A stretch of DNA of 64,000 nucleotides from positions 7,666,391-7,730,390 of the forward strand of contig OZ024783.1 in the NCBI GenBank assembly GCA_964017065.1, given 5' to 3'. Of this stretch, positions 11,011-21,894 are shown in pieces. Both the position numbers and the translations under genes were made by a program. The notes below the pieces were generated by a model. That model made no database searches. It was not told the DNA's origin and was given only the letters and a program-made list of their open reading frames with translations. Positions within the stretch are counted from its first letter, which is position 1, and every line of letters begins with the position of its first letter. Source of the stretch: Haliclona indistincta. Its lineage: Eukaryota > Porifera > Demospongiae > Haplosclerida > Chalinidae.

Positions 11011-11800
11011 AGGTACTATTATGACAACAGATAACACGTTTCCAAAATTGGTCATTTGTAGTTTTTAAAGGGTAGATTTGTGGTAGTAAATGGGCACACT
11101 CACTCACTCACTCACTCACTCGCTCACTTTGGCCATGTCAGTAAAATAGTATTTGCTGCTCAATCTCTGTCTTCCTACATGAGTTTTAGCGATCACTTTC
11201 TTCACTACCTTGCATACTATTTTAATAAACCTCTTGTTCGGGCTGTTGATAAATAAATATTTTTTTGCTGTTTATACTGTTAGTATCTGTGTTATGTGGC
11301 TCTTAGCTATGTTTTTTCACGCTCAACACAGCTTTAATTTGATGTCACTATAACTGCACCAATCTGCCTCCAATTTTCATCAAACATGCATCGGCATGAA
11401 GGCTTTTCCACTGTGCATGTAATTTGCAGAAATTTGTGAGGTTCTCTTTGGGCATTAGCTGTTTTTTTAAATATGTGAGTACCATAGATTCAATGTCAAT
11501 GCATTGCCACGGATTCAATGACATCCTACCAGATCGAATACTTTAAAACCAGCTGTATATATGGTCGGTGCCAAGCAACTGATACTAAGTCTGCTGATAA
11601 CATCACAGCTTTGTATAGGACTATTGATGTAGGGTGCTTTGTCCTGTGGGTGTGGCTCAAATAGGCGTGGCTTACTTTATGGAGGTGTGGCTCGTAACCT
11701 AGCCCATCTCTATCTTCTTGTTCCTTTACTTTAGTTACATCCTTGTATCCTTACTTTTTAGACATTCTTGCATCACTATCATTAATTGTTTTGAAAAACT
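11011..11800. other. Non-coding spacer with a CACT/ACTC microsatellite
   Basis: No open frame or RNA is supported. At about 11097-11128 there is a short tandem run of CACT units. Near 11640-11700 the motif GTGTGGCT/GCGTGGCT recurs three times; its meaning is not known to me. Confidence 0.4.
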
Positions 11801-11803
11801 TTT

Positions 11804-12152
11804 TTAATACTTGTAGTAACAGTTAGGTTGAAATGGTGGTTGCATTGGAGGTAATGTCATTGCTACATTAGGTAGCTGTTGAGGAGGTGGTGGTGGTATT
11901 GGTAGATGGTACTGCATTTGAGGTGGAGACTGCAGCTGCATTGGTAGCTGTTGAAGTAGTCGTGGTGGTTGAGGTGGAAGCTGCAGCTGCATTAGTAACT
12001 TGGGTGGTGGTTGAGGCAGAAACTGCTGTTGAGGTGGTGGTGGTATTGGTAGCTGTTGTAGTTGTATAGCTACTGGTGGAAGTGTTGGAGGCAATGGCGT
12101 GGGTACCCAGACTGCTGGTGGTGGGACTTGTAGTGGCATGTGCTGTGTAGTC
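11804..12152 (-). CDS. Possible Pro/Gln-rich exon (low complexity)
   Basis: Read on the minus strand, this block encodes a roughly 110-residue Pro/Gln/Leu-rich segment ending YYKY and a stop near 11804. Just above 12152 on the same strand is a plausible 3' splice site (pyrimidine-rich, ending TTACAG), so it could be the last exon of a gene. I cannot find convincing upstream exons. The DNA is a run of GTTG/GGTGGT-type triplets that also opens other frames, so it may be only low-complexity sequence. Confidence 0.25.
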
Positions 12153-12159
12153 TGTAACA

Positions 12160-12951
12160 GTAAGAAAGATTATGCATGACAATTAATTTAATCACAAGGG
12201 GCATCAGAAGAAATTTATTAATGGCATGCCTATTAAGGGTGCAGGCACTAAAAACCATTAACTTACAAGTAGGCAATACTACAGGACTGCTAATGAGATT
12301 CATATTTACACAAGCATGCCTCGTCCATTACTTGCAGTGTGTTGTTCACGAACACAGAGGACTTTCGCGAGAATCTTCAGTAGCGAGGAGACAGAAGCAA
12401 GTTTCTTCTAGAGAACCTTGGCGACATCAGCAAGCTACGTTCACAAAGCAAAGAGAAATTCTTAGCCACGCTTACTTTACATGGCGGTTCTGCCAGTATG
12501 AAAAACATTGGCCCTGCTGTTTCAAGGTCTTCCGGGCTGAAAAGCAAGAAAAGCAAGAAATCCATAACTGTGCTGCAAGGCAGCAATCGTGCAACATTGT
12601 AACAGTAGTCTGTTTGCTGCTGCAAGCTTGCATAGTAAAAACGAAAACATATTTGTTAATGAATACCCGCCCTCTTAACAGACAATATGCTCCTATAAGT
12701 GATTAGCGCCTAACAACAGCGAGCAAGTACGGAATGTTAAAAGTTCATTCTGACTTATTGGTCTTACATAATTGTATGGTGCCTTTCTTCTCTTCCTCCT
12801 CCTTATTTTTTTCGTGTCAGGTGGTGATGTTGGCTATTTTGATAGTGTGGTGGGTGATGCGGATGGTTGTGGTGGTGGTGTGGTGGACGAATCATCTTTG
12901 CTTGAAGCATTTCCCATCTGTGGGTAATAGAAATCTAGCTGTGGCGCTAGT
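12160..12951. other. Spacer with dispersed-repeat remnant and an exon-like GGT-rich block
   Basis: The segment at 12670-12735 (AACAGACAATATG, then CTAACAACA, then CCAGTACGG-like) is a diverged copy of a repeat also seen at about 46510-46580 and 50310-50390. The block at about 12821-12930 lies between an acceptor-like (GTGTCAG) and a donor-like (GGTAATAG) site, so it could be an exon of an unknown gene interrupted by the transposon that follows. I cannot identify a product. Confidence 0.25.
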
Positions 12952-12955
12952 TTAA

Positions 12956-13439
12956 GGTGGCGGGATACCATTTTAATGAGATTCATGACTTTGCAAGTGG
13001 CTATTTCTTTTTAAGCCAAGTCTATCTGTGCAGACGGAGTTGCAGTGTGCGCTTTGTTTGTCTATAGATAGGCATCGATAATAGCAAGTTTCAGCCACGT
13101 AGTGTTCGCCATCACGGAACGACGAGCTCGCCTGTGAAGACTAAACACGATCGAGTTTTTACAATTTTTCTTTAGTTGTGTGAAAAGTACGAAGCTAAAA
13201 CTGCTCATGCAAGCTCATCTTCCATTCGTGGAGGAATCTGTGTATCGATTTCGCCGAGCAATGCTCGTACGCGATACTGCAGCTACGTACTGCTAGACAG
13301 TACAGAGTACGCAGCTATAGTATCGCGTGCGAGCATTGCTCGGCGAAATCCATACGCAGGCTCCTCCACAGATAGTAGATGAGCTTGCATGAGCAGTTTT
13401 AGCTTCGTACGTTTCACACAACTAAAGAAAAATTGTAAA
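12956..13439 (+). repeat. Left TIR of the TTAA transposon with internal palindrome
   Basis: The outer 200 bp (12956-13157) are complementary to 17303-17503. The inner 13158-13439 folds back on itself around about 13290-13300 and matches the right TIR in both directions. The open frame at 13176-13382 is an artefact of this palindrome and recurs as a mirror copy at 17077-17283. Confidence 0.85.
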
Positions 13440-13532
13440 TAAAACAGACTTGTTGTATAGCTGAATCAAGTGTATTGTTATTCATACTTTATTCATTGTT
13501 CAATGCGGCCGTTTACGTAATGACGGGAAACT

Positions 13533-16500
13533 ATGCCACGCTATAAACACAGTAGATCTAAACGTAGCAGAATTGATAGTGCAAGGACTAAAGAAGCCAT
13601 AGTTCTTCGATGGAAGCCCAGCAACTCAGGTTTCAAATTAAACAGTTTTAATAGACAGTATCAACAATAATAATTAATTTAGATGATGACAGCAGGCAGC
13701 TGCTTGAGGGGACTCCTACGCTCAACAGCATAAGCAGTACTAGTAGCAGTAGCAGTGAAGATGACCTTTCCATGAGCGGTAGTGGTCTTTTCGATGACAT
13801 GGACGACAGTGGCTTAGTTGATATCATGAACAGTTCCAGTTCAACAAATTTCAAGTCAGTAATTGTACGGTCAAATGTTCTGCCTTGACGTAAACTTGTT
13901 TCAAGTAGTTCAACCTTAGAAGATGTAGTTGAGGAGCACGGTGGAGATGAGCAGCCCCAAACCTCTGATGAGCAAAGTGGTGAGAATAATACAGACTGTT
14001 CAGATACCATTGGGTGTCACTTTACCAATGACTATAGGGCGATACAGAAAAGATGGGAGTCGTATTATTGAACTTGGAAGGTTGGGTCAAATTGTTGAAA
14101 CCATCGCTAACCACAATGCTTCCTGCGCCAATGCTTCTATACGATTTCTAGGAGAGAGCTATCGTTATGGCCTAGCATCAAAACTTGTCTTTCAGTGTTG
14201 TAAATGTACCAAGAAGTTCAGGCTAGAATCATCAACCAAAGTCACTGTTGGCAAGTCCAGTCATTACGCTGTCAATGTTGGAGCTGTGCTGGGACAGATA
14301 AGCACTGGAGGTGGTAGTGCACACTTGAATGAGCAAATGGCCAATGTCGGAGTTCCAGCTTTGAGCAAGAAAACGTTTACACGTATAGAACGTGAACTTG
14401 GAAAGGAAATGGAAGAGGAAGTGACATGTGAGTTGTTGAAAGCTGGTGACGAGGAGAGGGCTTTGGCTACAGAATATTCTGATGGTGTTCCAGCTATTTC
14501 TGTTGTAGTTGACGCAGGATGGAGCAAGAGGAGTCACAAACACTCTTTCAATGCCAATTCAGGAGTGGGTGTAATATTTGGAGCCACAACCAAGAAACTG
14601 TTGCACTTAGGTGTACGGAACAAGTACTGCAGTATTTGCTCAGTTGCCAGTAGGAAAGGGGTTGAGCCAAGACAGCACGAATGCTTCAGAAACTGGTCTG
14701 GATCTTCCTGCGCCATGGAAGCAGACATTATCACTGAGGGATTTAGGAAATCCGAAGCAATCCACAGGCTGAGATATCTATACTTGGTAGGCGATGGAGA
14801 TAGTTCAGTTTTTCACTCGGTGGCTGTAAATGTACCTTATGGAAGATATGTGAAAAAGGTCGAATGCTGCAATCATGCAGTAAAGTGCTATCGGACTCGG
14901 TTAGAAGCTATAGTGAAAGACAACCCAAGAATGGGCGGACGTGGTGGCTTGACAAAAGCAATGATCGTGAGAATTGCTACCGGGGCTAGATCCGCCATTA
15001 GATACCACAGTAAGACACTGGATGTAGCTGCTCTAAGACATGACCTGCGTAATGGTCCACGCCATTGCTTTGGTGACCACTCCAATTGTAGGGCAAATGG
15101 CTTTTGTCGTCATGTAACCCAGGATCAGCCTATAGGTAAGACAGACACAATCACTAGTCTTTAGCATAAAATTGCATGCATGATGCTAAGCAATGTAATC
15201 TTGGTAAACCCAGCTTTAGAAGCATGATGTGAAACAAATAGCATATCCTGTGATAACAGTGTTACCTGTGTTACTTTTATGCAGGCAGAGTTAGTCAAAA
15301 TACTTCTACATCGACGTCCACACAGCTACCATTAGCAGTATCTTCTTCCACATCCACACCAGTACAAGCTACTACTACCAATATTCCAACACCAGTACAA
15401 GCTACTACTACCAATATTCCAACACCAGTACAAGCTACTACTACCAATATTCCAACACCAGTACAAGCTACTACTACCAATATTCCAACACCAGTACAAG
15501 CTACTACTACCAATATTCCAACACCAGTACAAGCTACTACTACCAATATTCCAACACCAGTACAAGCTACTACTACCAATATTCCAACACCAGTACAAGC
15601 TACTATTACTTATTCCACACTCACCTCATCAACTGGATCGTCCTCAGGCAACACTGAACTAGCCAATCTCCCTTCAGGCCTGATACGTCTAGTTGAGGCA
15701 GCTGGTGACAGGTTGGTAAACAAAGCTGCTCAGTTAATTCAACACCAAACCACCAATCTATCAGAATCGTACATGTCAGTCCGATCGAAGTTAGACGGAG
15801 GCAAGTTTTATAACAGAGTTCAGTCTGGTTCGTTCCAAACAAGATGCACTGCAGCCGCTCTTCGACTTCAGCTTGGTCCTGGCTGGGCTGGTGAGTTTTG
15901 GCAAAGGAGAATTGGTACACCCAATGAAGTCCAGATAAAACTTGGTCTTACACGGAAACGGAAGCATGAACTTGATACCAGCAGAAAGCATACTGCTCAG
16001 TACAAGAGGCAGCGTTTACTCAAGCGTAGGAAAGGTACTGCACAACAAGATTCCACATATGGCAAAGATGCTGCTGAACCTGAAGTAGAGCCAGAGGTGC
16101 TGAAGTCAATGTGCGAGGACTACTTAACTCGACTGCATGTGTCAAGTGAAGAGGCATTGGGGATCGCAGAGAGAACTGCACTACAGGCTGATGACGATAC
16201 GGGAGAGTGGATCACCCAAAGGAAGGGAAGGCTTACTTCTTCTCGGTTTGGCGAGGTGGCAAAACGTCGAGCAGCGCTTGCCCCATTGACAAAAAGATTT
16301 CTATATGGACGTACAAGAGACACCCCAGCAATCAGATATGGCAGGCAAAATGAGCCACAAGCTAGATTGGCATATGAACAGTATCTTCAGACAAAGCATC
16401 CAAAGGCAAGAGTAGACACAACGGGAATCAATATTGACCTTACCAACTGCTGGCTTGCTGCATCGCCCGATGGACTTGTAATAGACCCAACCACACCAAA

Positions 16501-16891
16501 TCCAGAAGGACTGCTTGAGATCAAATGTCCATACCGAGCCAAAGATAAGCCCCTTGTTGACATATGTACTGACAGTAAACAGAAGTCAAGTTTCTTCATG
16601 GAGTATAACTCACAGACAGGAACATTTACACTCAAGAGAAACCACTCTTACTATTACCAAGTCCAGGGACAGCTTCACGTAATGGGGCGCAGTTGGTGTG
16701 ACTTTTATGTATGGACACCAAGAGTTGGAGATAGAGTGGTTGAGAGAATCGTCAGAGACACTGCGTTTTGGAACAGCATATTTCCATCCCTTCGGCGGTT
16801 CTACTACGGTAGTTTGCTTCCAGAACTAGTCAATCCTCGCCATCCTTCAGGACAGGAAATTAGAGAATTCGTAGACTGGTTTTCAAGATAA
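13533..16891 (+). CDS. Mutator-like transposase fused to YqaJ-type nuclease (five exons)
   Basis: Joining 13533-13629, 13683-13854, 13906-13979, 14038-15135 and 15285-16891 at GT-AG sites gives 1,015 codons with all phases matching. The N-terminus is basic (MPRYKHSRSKRSR), followed by an acidic Ser-rich stretch. Residues about 120-470 match Mutator-like transposase domains of invertebrate elements: D in VVDAGWSKR (about 273), GDGDSS (about 366-371) and the ECxNH box (about 390-394). An 11-residue tandem repeat forms a linker. The C-terminal half is a YqaJ/PD-(D/E)XK nuclease: QNEPQARLAYE (E about 837), ASPDG (D about 876), LLEIKCP (E892, K894) and YYYQVQGQLH. The protein would cut or integrate DNA in the nucleus and may also trim ends. 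Two separate genes split at 15164-15285 is the alternative, but the frame crosses the intron cleanly. Confidence 0.75.
15354..15605 (+). repeat. 33-bp coding minisatellite
   Basis: Eight copies (seven complete) of a 33-bp unit lie with starts every 33 bp from 15361 to 15592. In the transposase-nuclease frame each unit encodes TPVQATTTNIP. The copies are nearly identical, which suggests recent expansion, and they lie in the linker between the two enzymatic domains. Confidence 0.9.
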
Positions 16892-17018
16892 TGTTTTTTA
16901 CATTGTAAAAATAGCGAGAATGCGCGAGAGTGCACGATTAAGTACCATAGCAACTACCGCGCGCGCGACTCTCCACAACACAATGAGCAGGTAATTATGT
17001 ACAAAATGCGAACTAAGT

Positions 17019-17503
17019 TTTTACAATTTTTCTTTAGTTGTGTGAAACGTACGAAGCTAAAACTGCTCATGCAAGCTCATCTACTATCTGTGGAGGAGCC
17101 TGCGTATGGATTTCGCCGAGCAATGCTCGCACGCGATACTACAGCTGCGTACTCTGTACTGTCTAGCAGTACGTAGCTGCAGTATCGCGTACGAGCATTG
17201 CTCGGCGAAATCGATACACAGATTCCTCCACGAATGGAAGATGAGCTTGCATGAGCAGTTTTAGCTTCGTACTTTTCACACAACTAAAGAAAAATTGTAA
17301 AAACTCGATCGTGTTTAGTCTTCACAGGCGAGCTCGTCGTTCCGTGATGGCGAACACTACGTGGCTGAAACTTGCTATTATCGATGCCTATCTATAGACA
17401 AACAAAGCGCACACTGCAACTCCGTCTGCACAGATAGACTTGGCTTAAAAAGAAATAGCCACTTGCAAAGTCATGAATCTCATTAAAATGGTATCCCGCC
17501 ACC
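17019..17503 (-). repeat. Right TIR of the TTAA transposon
   Basis: The inverted copy of 12956-13439, ending GGTATCCCGCCACC just before the TTAA at 17504. It contains the same internal palindrome (17019-17302). Confidence 0.85.
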
Positions 17504-17507
17504 TTAA

Positions 17508-19315
17508 GAAGAACCTTTATATAGACTGCCCTAGCTGGTGAGGTACATTAGATTCTAACTATTGTGCCACCTCAGTTGGCGGAGCCCAACTCTCGTTTCT
17601 ATGGAGGATTGCGTATCAACAGCATACTCAGATTTGAATTTTATAAGGCAGTTACCATGGCTGCAACAATCTGATTGGGCAGCCCACTGGAAAGTGGAAC
17701 AATTTCATTTGTCAGGAAAGTTATATTCGAAATACAATGCCATCAATCAGATTTGTGGTCGGTTACATATGACGTGTTTACAAGACCTTCAGGCCGTGGC
17801 TTTGCTGCCACAAAATCTTTTAACAACACAGCAGCCTAGGCCCAATCTCGTCTTGGCTCATGACACTAATCTCAGTCTCCTCATAATGCTTTTGGCATCT
17901 TTACAACTCCATTTGATCATGTGACACTGCACTAAATTTGAAAAAAAAAAGCACTGTACTACTGATCTCCAGCCCTCTGTAGACTTGAGGATTGGGCCTC
18001 ACCCAACTAGCTGTCAATTTGACACACACACGTTCGCACACACACACACACATACACATACACAAGACACACACACATGTAGCATACCTTGAACTGAAAC
18101 TGACCTGCAATCTTAAAAATTTAACATGCTTGCACTCCAGGACCTTTTATAGGTATATCTGTAAAGATATTCATTGACTTTTGTACTAACTGCCTGCCCA
18201 TAGTGGTCTGGGAATTGCTGAGCTGTCAGCCTGCAACCTTACTACAAACCTTACTGTATCCTATCACAACTGCAAGCACACAGGTATTGCTTCATTGGTA
18301 GCAGTTTTTCATGAATTTTGTGCTTTAACCATTTTCTATCATTAACATAGCCCTTACTATGTGGGTGTTGGTAAAACAAGAAACTATTGAAATCACAGGT
18401 TTCTGTTCACAAATGCAAGCGCTAACTGCTCGATTGCTGTTACTCAGATATCTCTAGTAGGACTAGAGTGAGTCTGTATTATTTTCTTCTCTGCAAAGGT
18501 ATTTACCCGGTATGCTAGCTACCGGTACCAGAGACCATGGACACACGAAGGAGCGCTGAGGATCGCCTTGATCATAATCAACTAAACTTTGCGTCACTAG
18601 TTTGCACCCAGGCTTGATAGTCTAGTCTCTAGTCTAATAATTAAATTCCCAGCCAAAGGGGTTTCCAGAAAGATCTGAAATCACCCTGTGTATGCCCTGA
18701 CTATATAGACCTGGTATTACATACTATTTTGAGAAGGTAGTGAACCATGTACAGCAATAGACCCACTCGATGGGCAGGGTCTATTACTTAGATTACTAAG
18801 TCTTTTAGAGCTCACCACGTGACCTCTGCATTCGTTTGCCTGACTGATGGTGCATCGATAAGTGTGCATTATGTATGACTTGAATGTTTGGTAAGAGTGC
18901 TTTTATGTGATTTATGGCACGAGACCACAACCCGAGTCCCTTACACGTAAGTCACGTAAAGCACGACTTACCTAACATTAAGTACTGTTGACCTGCCTGT
19001 TCCATGTATCCAGCAGTTGATAACAAAATGCCCAAAATACGTTATACAGTACGTTCTCTAAATATGGCTACTCACTCCATGGTTGTAAATACCATGTGGT
19101 CCATAGTGCACTACTGTATCTCAAGGGGCTTCTGCTAAAGTCCGTTTTGGGAATCTTTCATCTTATCTTGCCTGTTTATCATCACAATAGTAGTGTCATT
19201 TGTGACAACATTACCTTGTAGGGCAAGTATGGTGGTAATAGGCATGCAGAACGTTTCAGTCTTTTGAGCAGTTTAGCTTAGAATCAAGTGTCTTTGGTTC
19301 ACAGCTAGTTCCAGT
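17508..19315. other. Long spacer before gene 7, with CA microsatellite and an unidentified open frame
   Basis: An open frame at about 17601-17924 (MEDCVSTAYSDLNF...) could be an exon interrupted upstream by the transposon, but I recognise no domain and the coding evidence is weak. A CA/ACAC microsatellite lies at about 18022-18080. From 18180 to 19315 I see only non-coding AT-rich DNA. The last 60 bp carry a leader like that of other array genes (CAGTTTAGCTTA about 50 bp before the ATG). Confidence 0.3.
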
Positions 19316-20278
19316 ATGAGTAATAACAGTAGCAGCTCGATTGAAGATGATGTTGTCTCCATATCTCTGGCAGGAGTGTCTACCATTGCTTGTATCATAG
19401 CTTTGGGAGTTCTGCTATACTACAAGATGTGGCGTACATTCATCTATCGTTTGGTGCTCTACTTGTTTATATCACTGATTGTCTTCTCTCTGTGCTTAGT
19501 AACTTTTTTCGACACATTTGATTTGTTGAATGATGACAATTTGACTGATGATACTAATACTATTGCAGTTATCTTCACGAACAGTAGCTTAGCCATTGCC
19601 TTCTTGCTTGTGACTTACATAACAGTTTCCATATATCTTATGGCTCTCCACAACTACCAGTTCACTTATAAATCTGATCTTCGCTTGCTCGTTATCTCCA
19701 TTTTTTATCTAGCGATTGTTGTATCTGTAATTGGAGTCTGGAGTGCGTTTCCTCATTTTGACAAAAATGGAATAACAATTTTAAGTATGTTGGCTCTGCT
19801 ATTTCCTATCGACATTGTATTCACAGCACTGACATTGGTGCCACTGTGCTGTAGAGCTTGTGGATATAACCTGTGTATGAAGACTGCTGCTACAATAGAG
19901 AGTCACAGGAAGGCACTGAGAGAGGTGCTACCATTCTTCATTCTTATAGTGCCATCTTTCTTTTTTATCATGCTTTTAATCTTTGACAAATATGTAATTA
20001 CTTTGTTAAGTGCAATACTTTACGGTATTCCAGGACTAGTTTGTGCTGTGTCCTTCGCTCTTCATCTCTGCTTCATAAGAAAGAATCTAAAGAAATTACG
20101 AGGCAAGAAGAAAGCGCCGAGAATTATCATCCATCGCACAGCAGTGTTCACTAGTGAAGGAATATCTGCGTCATGTAACACGGAACACCTGCCTGTGAGT
20201 GAGGATGAGGAGGACTCACGATTGCTTCTTCAGAAGAGTGATATAAACCTTTCACAATCATATCTGTTTGTGTCTTGA
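19316..20278 (+). CDS. 7TM receptor-like protein, array gene 7 (intact)
   Basis: 320 residues starting MSNNSSSSIEDDVVSISLAG. All cytoplasmic blocks are conserved (LMALHNYQFTYKSD; CCRACGYNLC; IESHRKALREV). The TM2-TM3 loop is acidic and short (NDDNLTDDTNT) with an NLT sequon. The tail after TM7 is shortened by loss of the TTGYGSV stretch and runs straight to IIIHRTAVFTSEGIS. The acidic motif SEDEEDSRLLL is present and is followed by a 17-residue extension not found in neighbours. It stands alone between the large transposon and the ESTTTNSIGF cluster and is intermediate between the subfamilies. Confidence 0.82.
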   Translation: MSNNSSSSIEDDVVSISLAGVSTIACIIALGVLLYYKMWRTFIYRLVLYLFISLIVFSLCLVTFFDTFDLLNDDNLTDDTNTIAVIFTNSSLAIAFLLVTYITVSIYLMALHNYQFTYKSDLRLLVISIFYLAIVVSVIGVWSAFPHFDKNGITILSMLALLFPIDIVFTALTLVPLCCRACGYNLCMKTAATIESHRKALREVLPFFILIVPSFFFIMLLIFDKYVITLLSAILYGIPGLVCAVSFALHLCFIRKNLKKLRGKKKAPRIIIHRTAVFTSEGISASCNTEHLPVSEDEEDSRLLLQKSDINLSQSYLFVS

Positions 20279-20534
20279 GTTGGTTTATAAACTATCAAAT
20301 ATTTTTCTAATCTAATGAGGGCTGTAAATTCTGTGTTTAATAATCTACAAGACAAACACTGCACATTTGCGCCATTGTTTAAACTAGTGGGGAGGCTACA
20401 ATAGTGTAGCTATACGTGTCATTATGTACTGCTTGTTATAGGCGCATAGTTATCTAGTATTTGCTCCTATTATTGCATGTTACTAAGCAGCCATGCACAG
20501 TATAATGGTACAGTCTCTCAATAGACCTTTCTAT

Positions 20535-20785
20535 AGATCATGTCTTCACTGCTTCGTAAGAAAGAATCTTAAAAGCTACGAGGCAAGAGCAGAACATCAT
20601 GGAGTAGTAACTATGGATCTGTTAACCAGTGTCACACTCATCGTACAACCGTCTTCACTAGTGAAGGAATATCTGAGACATGTAACACTGAGCCACTGTC
20701 AGTGAGTGAGGATGAGGAGGACTCACAGTTTCTTCTTCGAAATAACCACAAAGAATTTTCAGAATCGTTTTATTTAGTGACTTAA
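20535..20785 (+). pseudogene. Receptor relic: TM7 end and tail only
   Basis: The sequence resembles the end of TM7 (CLHCFVRKNLK, frame-shifted) through TSEGISETC, SEDEEDSQFLLRNN and a stop near 20785. No upstream part of the gene is present. The tail resembles the MNNSSWLV-type deletion relics at 23024 and 35329 and gene 11 (FLLRNNHK), so it is probably their shared tail type. Confidence 0.6.
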
Positions 20786-20991
20786 CTTGTACATACCATC
20801 AAAATTAATGATTATTTCACATTAATTTTTTTATAGCATAAATTTTTTCATGGTTCATCCTTTATTTTAAAAATAAACCTAATAAATAGTTACCCAAATG
20901 CAATGTCCTACTATGGAAATACGATGCTCCAAGAAACACGAATTCATGACTAAACAAGTCAGTAGAACAACATTTTAATACTGGGACTTAA

Positions 20992-21559
20992 GCCAGGAAA
21001 ACCCGAACTATTCTTTCTTGCTGCCCTTTGCACAATATAATCTACAGTGTCCTGGCTATTACTTGCCCGTTTTACAAGGAAAATGGGTGTACCCACACTC
21101 CAATAGCACTTGCCGTATTTGGAACAAAATTATTTCATACTCGGCAATCACGAGAGACCCACATAGGGGTGGGTGGGTTGTGGGGAGGGCGTCAGGTGGC
21201 ATTTTGTTGGCGCTCTGGCAAAAGGAAATGTATCTTCTTCCATCGCTCTTGCTGGTAGGGGATTTTTGCCGAAATCGTGTCTTCTCATTAAATATTCGCC
21301 CCTCTGTAACTTACAGACAGAGACCTTTTTGCAAAATCCCAAACGTCTTTTTCTTAATTGTGTACCAAAGTTTATGTCTGACATTTTGTGTGGGTGTGGC
21401 ATGTCTAGGAAAGATACGAGCTTTTTCGTCATTGGGTGGAGCTTGCTACGCCCACAAGACGAATGGCGACTTTCTTGGGTGATCAGTGTGACTGAGCAGG
21501 CCTTCAACTAACAGTACAAACCAAAATATTTGTAATCCTGATGTTAGGGCAATCCACCC
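20992..21559. mobile_element. TTAA-flanked 568-bp insertion
   Basis: TTAA occurs at 20988-20991 and 21560-21563. The paralogous flank after the relic at 35329 has a single TTAA at 35813-35816 where this copy has the 568-bp insert, so the empty site is visible in the same window. The insert is richer in G+C and opens several overlapping frames in all directions, none recognised. No terminal inverted repeat is evident (GCCAGGAAAA against GGGTGGATTG), so it may be a deletion derivative. Confidence 0.7.
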
Positions 21560-21821
21560 TTAACTCAGTGAATGAGTAGCAATATTTTGGTTCATGAGGC
21601 TACCACTGAACTAGCTGAGGGTGTGTGCAGATGAGACCACTACCAATGAAAGTGCTCTTTTGTGTCCTAGTCCAATAACAATAGACTTCCATAAACTAGA
21701 TCAAGTGTACATATAAAGCAGCGTTATCTTATCAAGTTATGTTAACCTTCCTTTTAGAGTATGCCTATAGTGGCTACAGTGACATCAGTAGTTTGGTTAT
21801 CTTACAATTATCATTGCATAT

Positions 21822-21894
21822 CTTTTTAACCCCATAGTAGTCAGCAGTGTAGTTCAGTTCTGTGTGTTTGTGCATTAGTATATTCTTATGCAAG
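21822..21894 (+). promoter_or_regulatory. Conserved leader of the ESTTTNSIGF receptor subfamily
   Basis: The block TTTTTAACCCCATAGTAG, then CAGTGTAG(C/T)TCAGTT, then a T/G-rich stretch ending ATGCAAG immediately precedes the ATG of genes 9, 15 and 18; close variants precede genes 11, 12 and 20 (23783, 25285, 36072). Its conservation while surrounding DNA varies suggests promoter or 5' UTR function. The GTGTAGCTCA core is shared with other subfamilies. Confidence 0.45.

Larger units (their letters stand above)
12956..17503 (+). mobile_element. Autonomous TTAA-targeting DNA transposon with about 485-bp TIRs
   Basis: TTAA at 12952-12955 and 17504-17507 flanks a 4,548-bp element whose ends are long inverted repeats (12956-13439 and 17019-17503) beginning GGTGGCGGGATACC. 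The inner part of each TIR is itself a near-palindrome of about 280 bp. Between them is one intron-containing gene for a Mutator-like transposase joined to a YqaJ-type nuclease. TTAA duplication plus long TIRs is known for Kolobok-like and some other animal superfamilies; membership here is inferred, not shown. The near-identity of the TIRs and the open gene suggest recent activity. Confidence 0.85.

Noticed and set aside
13176..13382. 68-codon open frames at 13176-13382 (+) and 17077-17283 (-) as small genes
   Set aside because: They are mirror images produced by the palindromic transposon TIRs; there is no independent evidence of coding.
15295..15598. Repetitive minus-strand proteins across the minisatellite
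   Set aside because: They are antisense readings of the 33-bp repeats that encode the linker of the + strand transposase-nuclease gene.
21018..21511. Overlapping open frames at 21018-21511 as a gene
   Set aside because: Several frames on both strands are open at once, nothing is recognisable, and the whole block is a TTAA-bounded insertion absent from the paralogous site.
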